Shown here: positions 58,853-64,000 of the stretch, piece by piece
How the letters are laid out: the number at the start of each line of letters is the position of its first letter
Numbering within the stretch: position 1 is the first letter of the stretch
Origin: Epiperipatus broadwayi
Taxonomy: Eukaryota; Onychophora; Udeonychophora; Euonychophora; Peripatidae
Direction: 5' to 3'
DNA length: 64,000 nucleotides
NCBI GenBank assembly: GCA_028023455.1
Contig: JAQFVV010012513.1
Span: forward strand, 2,118,001 to 2,182,000
Program-made: the position numbers and the translations under genes
Notes under the pieces: model-generated
What the model was told of the DNA's origin: nothing
What the model saw: the letters and a program-made list of their open reading frames with translations, nothing else
The model's database searches: none

Positions 58853-60711
58853 TAGATACAAACATGTGTTGATGCGTGTGCATGTGGAAATGTACTTATT
58901 CTAATACCACTTTTAACAAGCGAATGATTTTGTGCATACGAATTTAATACTATTTTTTACATAATTATTATACATTTTGTGTTCAAAATTTATGCACAAT
59001 AATAATAATAATAATAATAATTGATATCTGACTATATATTCTTTGGTCAAAGTTTGGTCGAATTATTTAGCAATAGTGCACTGCGACCAAGAGATAACAT
59101 CAGTCGTAGAATACTATTGTTGACTTCTCTTGACACAATTTAATCTAGCGTTAATTTTAAAACTGCATCATAAACTTTAATGAACCCTTCACATCATTAA
59201 AATGTATTAATGCAAAAATTAAAGAAATCAAAAATGCGAGAGCAGAAACAATTAGGTGAAAAGAAAATGTTAGATTTGTTATCTGATTAATGTAAATTGA
59301 AAAGAATTTTTTTTTAATTTTACGAATAAATTTAATAGTTGACAATTAAATGAAAAATACTTCCAATTAATATCAACCTGAATAAATAAAATATGTCAAA
59401 CAGATGATCTAACATTATTATTAATATTTTTTCAAATATTGAAACAACATCACAACCTTTCAAAAGATTTTATTAATTAAGCTGTAATTTAAAATTTAAA
59501 TCAAAAATTTCTTAAGAAAAAGCGTTTTAAATTGATATAATTTGTTCCACGATAAATTAAAACAAAATTTATGTAATTAATTTAATAAAATTGATATGTT
59601 TAACTAAACTGTCAATAGTTATTATGTATTTCTGAAATTATGGGTTGACAAATGTTTGTGCGTGAATTTAATTTATTTATTACAAAAAATTTATTGCATA
59701 TAAAATACATGCGCCAGTAAAATCTAGAACTAATATATAAATATATTAGTTAATATATATAAACAACTAGTACTAAAATCATATTTTAAGTGTTTAAATC
59801 CTTAGGTATATTTATTTAATTTTGTTACCTAGACCAGAAACTACATAACTCTATCCATTAGATGTTCAAATTTTATCACGATAATTCTTACATGTATTAT
59901 TGGAAGACATTATTTATAGACGATGATCAGGAATTAGTAATATTTTTATGATCTAAAAAAATTTAGTCTTAGAGCTTTTGAAATCTATTTTATGACAAAA
60001 ACAAAAAGGAAGTAGATTCAAAATTATCTATAGCGTATTATATCTTATACAAGTTATTAAGGAAGTTAATAAAATAATCCCGTTATGAGATGCATTTCGT
60101 TTTAAATTTGTATACAAAAAATAATTTGTTTCTTCAAGCATTTTATCAGACATAAAATTCATGGAATATGAAAATGTCGAAACAAGACATTGCCAAATTC
60201 TGACGATAATTTATAAAAATACCACAAAAGTAATTGGACTATATACTGATATAGATTAACGAGATCATTATATCTCTAAATTTTTCGTGGAGATTATTTG
60301 AAATTTTTTTGCCTATATTAAAACGGGAACCTAAAGAAATAAACTAAACACACACACACACACACAAAAAAAAAAAAAACAATTGAAATTATTTAAATCT
60401 ACATTTTGAAAATGTAATATTTTTCTTAATCAGTACTTAAGAAATTCCGCAAATATTACAGTGGATGTTAGAAAAAGCTAGAAAGAAATAGTAAAAGATT
60501 TAAATAATATTCAACCACTTTCTAAGAACTGAAAAAATATTGATACTAAATTAAACTATATATATATACATCAAATTATTAATAACATATAAAAACGTAG
60601 TGTCTAAAATTAATATTAGAATTAAAATTAGATATGCTCAGTTTTGATTTGAAATGATATTAAAAGAAAATATGCTATATGTTTCAAAAGAAAGATTTAA
60701 CAATGTTTTAG
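58850..60711. other. AT-rich interval, nothing recognised
   Basis: Includes (AAT)n near 59000 and (CA)n plus poly-A near 60350-60380. No gene. Confidence 0.45.
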
Positions 60712-60815
60712 TCAAGCATTGATAGCCGAGAGGTCATCGCAGCCACTTTGCAAGCAAGTAGTTAGTTGCAGATGGTTGTGGGTTCGCTTCTTGACCGATG
60801 CTATGACATATGAAA
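60712..60815 (+). mobile_element. tRNA-derived SINE (second type), copy 2
   Basis: Begins tagtcaagcattgatagccg. Box B-like GTGGGTTCGCTTCTTG lies near 60779. The ends GCATTG and CGATGC can pair as a 6-bp acceptor-like stem, so the tRNA fold is partly kept. An extended variable region and A-rich tail follow. A SINE rather than a functional tRNA gene, because the anticodon arm is not regular. Confidence 0.6.
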
Positions 60816-60859
60816 AAAAAAACATAGTTTTTAAATCTTAAGACTTTTACACTAAATAA

Positions 60860-61110
60860 TGTAAGCTTTGGTAATCAATAGATGTCAATTTTTATCCATA
60901 TATTCTCAAACTAGTTTATAGTTTATGGCATTCATCAGTAAGGAGTTTTGGACAATATACTTGGTCCTTTTGAATATAATGCACCTTTCTCTAGCAGCCA
61001 TTTTTAATCATATTTGTTATACTATCAAGCTACCAGACCAAATTGGAAAAAAAATGTATTTTCAAACCAAACCAATTTGCTTCAATAATTATATAGACCT
61101 GAATTCAGTT
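60860..61110 (-). mobile_element. Family B partial copy
   Basis: Minus orientation: gtaatcaatagatg, then the ribozyme segment (on the minus strand CUGAUGA is intact at ~60930, with UAAAC for GAAAC), then the body blocks ctagcagccatttttaa and gacctgaattcagttcag. It joins PLE sequence in opposite orientation at ~61110. Confidence 0.5.
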
Positions 61111-61720
61111 CAGTTCCTAGATATTATGATAACTTTACAGTTTTTCTAATTAGTCACCTTTATTCTTTGAAGAGAATTGGTATTAAATCGATACATAGAT
61201 CTCACAAGAAAAGTTAAACAATTTTACAACAAAATAGCAAATTCACCCAAAGATGACAAACCTTGGTTAATGCTACCATATCATGTGTAGCCAAAAATCT
61301 AAATAAAATTTACTCACAGACACATCAAGTAAGCTACCACACTCCTCTCACAATAAACAGCCTGATAAATAATTTTAATATTAGACTTCACAACCATCAA
61401 ACTCCACACATCATATATAAAATTGCATGCCCCCAAGCATTATGTAGAACTAACTACTATGGTGAATCACACACATGCCTCTCTACAAGAATCTCTCAAC
61501 TCAAATACCTCTATAAAAGAGCCATAAACATTCCTGAATATAAACCTGTTTTCCTTGATCATTAAAATGCAATTGGCCATACATTTGAGCCTATAGCTAC
61601 CAGCAACACATTTCATTGAGAAAAATAATTAAACAGGCATGGTGTACAGCCAATAACCCTACTGCCATGAATAAGAAGGAATTCTGCTTTTCTCTGCCAA
61701 AGAAATGGACAATATAATTT
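61111..61720 (+). pseudogene. PLE fragment with GIY-YIG endonuclease
   Basis: Begins in an FLDIMITLQ string (the FLD motif after RT motif C in PLEs), continues through frame-shifted DKPWLMLPYHV, and from 61263 gives HIIYKIACPQALC, TNYYGESHTCLSTRIS, then (after a stop at 61563) EKIIKQAWCTANNPTAMN and LPKKW. This matches PLE endonuclease order: IY-I-C, C, Y-x-G-E-S in place of YIGE-S, Arg, and the final R/K-E-A-W helix. Different subfamily from the 42-45 kb elements. Inactive. Confidence 0.65.
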
Positions 61721-61774
61721 ACGTATATTTAAATAAATTTACTGAATATATATATATATATAATTCTCTGATAA

Positions 61775-62095
61775 TTGACAGAATAGTTCAGTTGATTGGA
61801 GATTTGCCTTGAGATTTAATATTCAAGAATATAATGGTGTGAGTTTAACTCTTATCTACATTGTCACTGGTCAGGTTAGCAAAACATGAAGAAGAGTGGA
61901 AAATAATACTTCTCAAAACATTATGTAATCTACTAATTTATGATGTGTTGCCTTTGTGTGTTACTGCCAACAGTTGTTCTTACTTGAAAAGGATTAAATA
62001 AAGTTTAAAATTTTCTATACATTTATTAATAGATGACAAAAATGGTCCAAGTATTATCTCATTTAAAATTCTGTCATCATAAATCTTCAGATAAA
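61775..62095 (+). mobile_element. tRNA-like module after PLE fragment
   Basis: Head at 61785-61850 (agttcagttgattggagatt, then gtgagtttaactctt as weak box B), then gtcaggttagcaaaacatga, agaagagtggaaaataatac, ttaaataaagtttaaa and ttctgtcatcataaatcttc. Same module as at 17.4, 23.2, 41.7 (minus) and 45.7 kb, about 60 bases downstream of the PLE coding relic. Confidence 0.6.
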
Positions 62096-63420
62096 CACTT
62101 TTTGTGGATAATATAAACGTAATATGAATAGCATAAAACTGTCAATAGATATATAATAAAAAGCAAATTATGTATGTGAATATTATTTGATATATAATAA
62201 GTGAAGTTAAAAGAAAAATTTCTAGTAAATATATTTTACAAGTGCTTACATTTAAATCTACATACACTTCATAATAAATAATCAATATGTAAAAAAATAT
62301 CTGTCAAAAATAACAAGAAGAGATCAAAAACAAAATACATAAATGAAAATGTAGACATATATTAATGTCATGCAGGAAAGATAGAAGTAATTGGTCTATG
62401 AACTCTGAAGTTTAGTGATATACTGTGATGTCTAAAGTCTTCCAATTTCCCACTGATTCAACCATTGTGAACCATGGATCTTGAACCGCAGAGTCGACCA
62501 CATTCCATTGCTCAAATGAAAAAAAAAAATTAAGAGATTAATATGGAATTGCTTTTGGACATTTCACTAGAAATTATGAACATGAATAGACAACTGCATT
62601 ATTAAATTGATTTCAACAGATTGTAAAAGTCCCACAAAATAATTACAGGTGAGATAAAGTTTGTTAAAGTGGTGTTGAGAAGGGAAGCTAAGTATTAAAG
62701 ACTTAATTGATCTTAGAATGAACATATTTTGACGTTTACTGATAATAGTTGAAAATAGTTTACTATTGAGCCTTTTTTTATTTTTTACTCCTCTAACAGA
62801 TGTATTTTGTTTTTGGTAACCTGGACCTATTCTGAGACTTATTTTAATTGTGGATATATCTGGAAGTGGTTAAATTTTAAATGATAAATTTATACGTTGT
62901 TGATTTAAATGTTTTGAATAATCAAAGATAATGACTATTTTGTGTCTGAATTTTACGCACAATATATGTTGACGAAAAGTCTGACTAAATATAAATCTTG
63001 AGTTCAGTTGATTGGTTAGTCTTAGAGTTTGGGTTTATCCCTTCTGACAATTTAAAATAAACGAACATTTTTTAGTATACGTTCTGTAGTAGTATATGAA
63101 TGTAGATTTACAGACTTATACACTGCATTTTTTTCTTCCAACATTATCTATAATATAATTAACTAATAACAATGATATTGCTTGAACCGTTTTATATTTT
63201 TTATGATTATTTTTTAATTCATTTATACTTTTTTTTGATTTCACCAAACTTAGAAACGCTATAATTATCTAAAGTAATGTTAATGTATTTCTTATAAATA
63301 GTAAAGCATAATTATATTATCCTAAATAGTGAAACTAATATTTGCTTTATATTTCCCTCTCTTTATTGATTTCATACTCATACTATCTCTCTCTCTCTAA
63401 CTGTCTATCATTTATATTGA
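62096..63420. other. AT-rich interval, nothing recognised
   Basis: No gene or repeat ends seen. Confidence 0.45.
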
Positions 63421-63424
63421 CATA

Positions 63425-63736
63425 TATATATTCTTTATCACCATTTTAAAATATTAAAATTAATCCTGCATTCTTCCAATCATTTGGTACAACTTTATCA
63501 TTTAGACATTTGATATATAACTTTGCTAAAAAAAATTATATTTCTTCACCTGCTTCTTTTGATATATCAATTATAATTCCATCATTACCTGGAACCTTTT
63601 CTTTCTTCATAAATTTAATTGCATGTCTCATTTCTTCATTTTAAATTCTGGGCAATTCAGAAGATATAATAACTATAGAAGATACTTGTTCTTTACTACT
63701 ATATAATTCTTGATAAAAGTCTTCTACACATTTTAA
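63425..63736 (-). pseudogene. RTE-type LINE RT, upstream part, inverted
   Basis: Minus strand, reading leftward from 63736: FYQELYSSKEQVSSIVII, NEEMRHAIKFMKKEKVPGN then DGIIIDISKEAG, then LAKLYIKCLNDKVVPNDWKN, AGLILIF, a stop, NGDKE at ~63435. This is the RTE-clade segment leading into the RT fingers (the K-x-P-G-x-D-G-I pattern). Only one or two stops. It faces the downstream RT part, which begins in the opposite orientation two bases away. Confidence 0.75.
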
Positions 63737-63737
63737 A

Positions 63738-64000
63738 AAGGTGATAAAAAGATATTAAAAATTATAGATCCATCAGCCTTTTATCAGTTTTATACAAAAT
63801 TTTTACCAACATAATTACAACTCGTCTACAGAGAACATTACATTTCCACCAACCAAGAGAATAAGCTGGATTTAAAAGTGGTTTTAGGACAGTAGATTAT
63901 ATATAGGTAGTATGAGAAGTTATAGAAAGGACAAATGAATATGAGTTGCTATTACTCTTTGGATTTGTAGATTATGAAAAGGCATTTGATTCTATAAACA
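63738..64000 (+). pseudogene. RTE-type LINE RT, downstream part, running off the window
   Basis: Plus strand from 63738: KGDKKILKNYRSISLLSV, LYKIFTNIITTRLQRTLHF, HQPRE, a stop, AGFKSGFRTVDYI, IERTNEYELLLLFGFVDYEKAFDSIN. This continues the protein from the exact point (KGDK) where the inverted part ends, through the NYR-x-ISLLS and FVDYEKAFDS (motif A) segments. The motif C YADD region lies beyond 64000. Confidence 0.8.

Noticed and set aside
60712-60800. Possible tRNA gene with 6-bp acceptor-like stem
   Set aside because: The anticodon arm is irregular and a sibling copy with an A-rich tail exists at 33.4 kb; it is a SINE.

Overview
The window is AT-rich (roughly 70% A+T by eye) metazoan intergenic DNA. 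I found no host protein-coding gene in it. Almost everything recognisable is decayed mobile DNA. The mix points to a mollusc, most likely a cephalopod of the octopus type: many endonuclease-bearing Penelope-like elements (PLEs), RTE-type LINE fragments, tRNA-derived SINEs, small TIR elements with TA, TTAA or 8-bp target duplications, and long (TA)n and (ATT)n tracts. That assignment is inference from repeat content, not proven by any gene.

Layout. 1-1.7 kb: a PLE 3' end running into a tRNA-like module, broken by a fold-back repeat and a 1-kb TA-flanked TIR element. 5.5-7 kb: a TTAA-flanked (piggyBac-like) element and a fold-back. 9-9.9 kb: a GC-richer island of unknown nature. 10.4-11.4 kb: second copy of the 1-kb TIR element. 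12.5-18.7 kb: hammerhead-bearing repeats, a ~690-bp hairpin, a fold-back SINE, and a second TTAA-family copy. 20-25.3 kb: three PLE fragments, a hammerhead repeat, a hAT-type MITE and a nested fold-back. 27-30.8 kb: a hammerhead-family copy, a third TTAA element, a PLE endonuclease and a mariner relic. 33.4-37.7 kb: a SINE, an RTE fragment and a nearly complete PLE (six in-frame stops, two frameshifts in T9 runs). 37.9-40.6 kb: an unknown 2.6-kb insertion with ~110-bp direct terminal repeats and a 34-bp perfect target duplication. 41.6-46 kb: two divergent PLEs separated by two tandem hammerhead-bearing units, each PLE ending in the same tRNA-like module. 46.9-48.8 kb: two degenerate tandem repeats. 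49.9-54.3 kb: more fold-backs and a 1.5-kb TIR element holding a huge palindrome and a telomere-like minisatellite. 55.8-58 kb: (ATT)n, a fold-back with hammerhead features, and the 3' ORF of a LINE. 60.7-62.1 kb: a SINE, a hammerhead-family fragment, a PLE endonuclease and a tRNA-like module. 63.4-64 kb: an RTE reverse-transcriptase fragment split into head-to-head halves, as expected from twin priming.

How the parts may fit. One ~440-bp repeat unit (family B below) contains a type-I hammerhead-like fold. It occurs in tandem and sits directly 5' of two PLE copies in the same orientation. A second module, a tRNA-like head plus a ~200-bp tail, follows the 3' end of five PLE copies. I infer one PLE lineage with a ribozyme-bearing 5' terminal repeat and a tRNA-like 3' terminal module, which has also shed many short fold-back derivatives.
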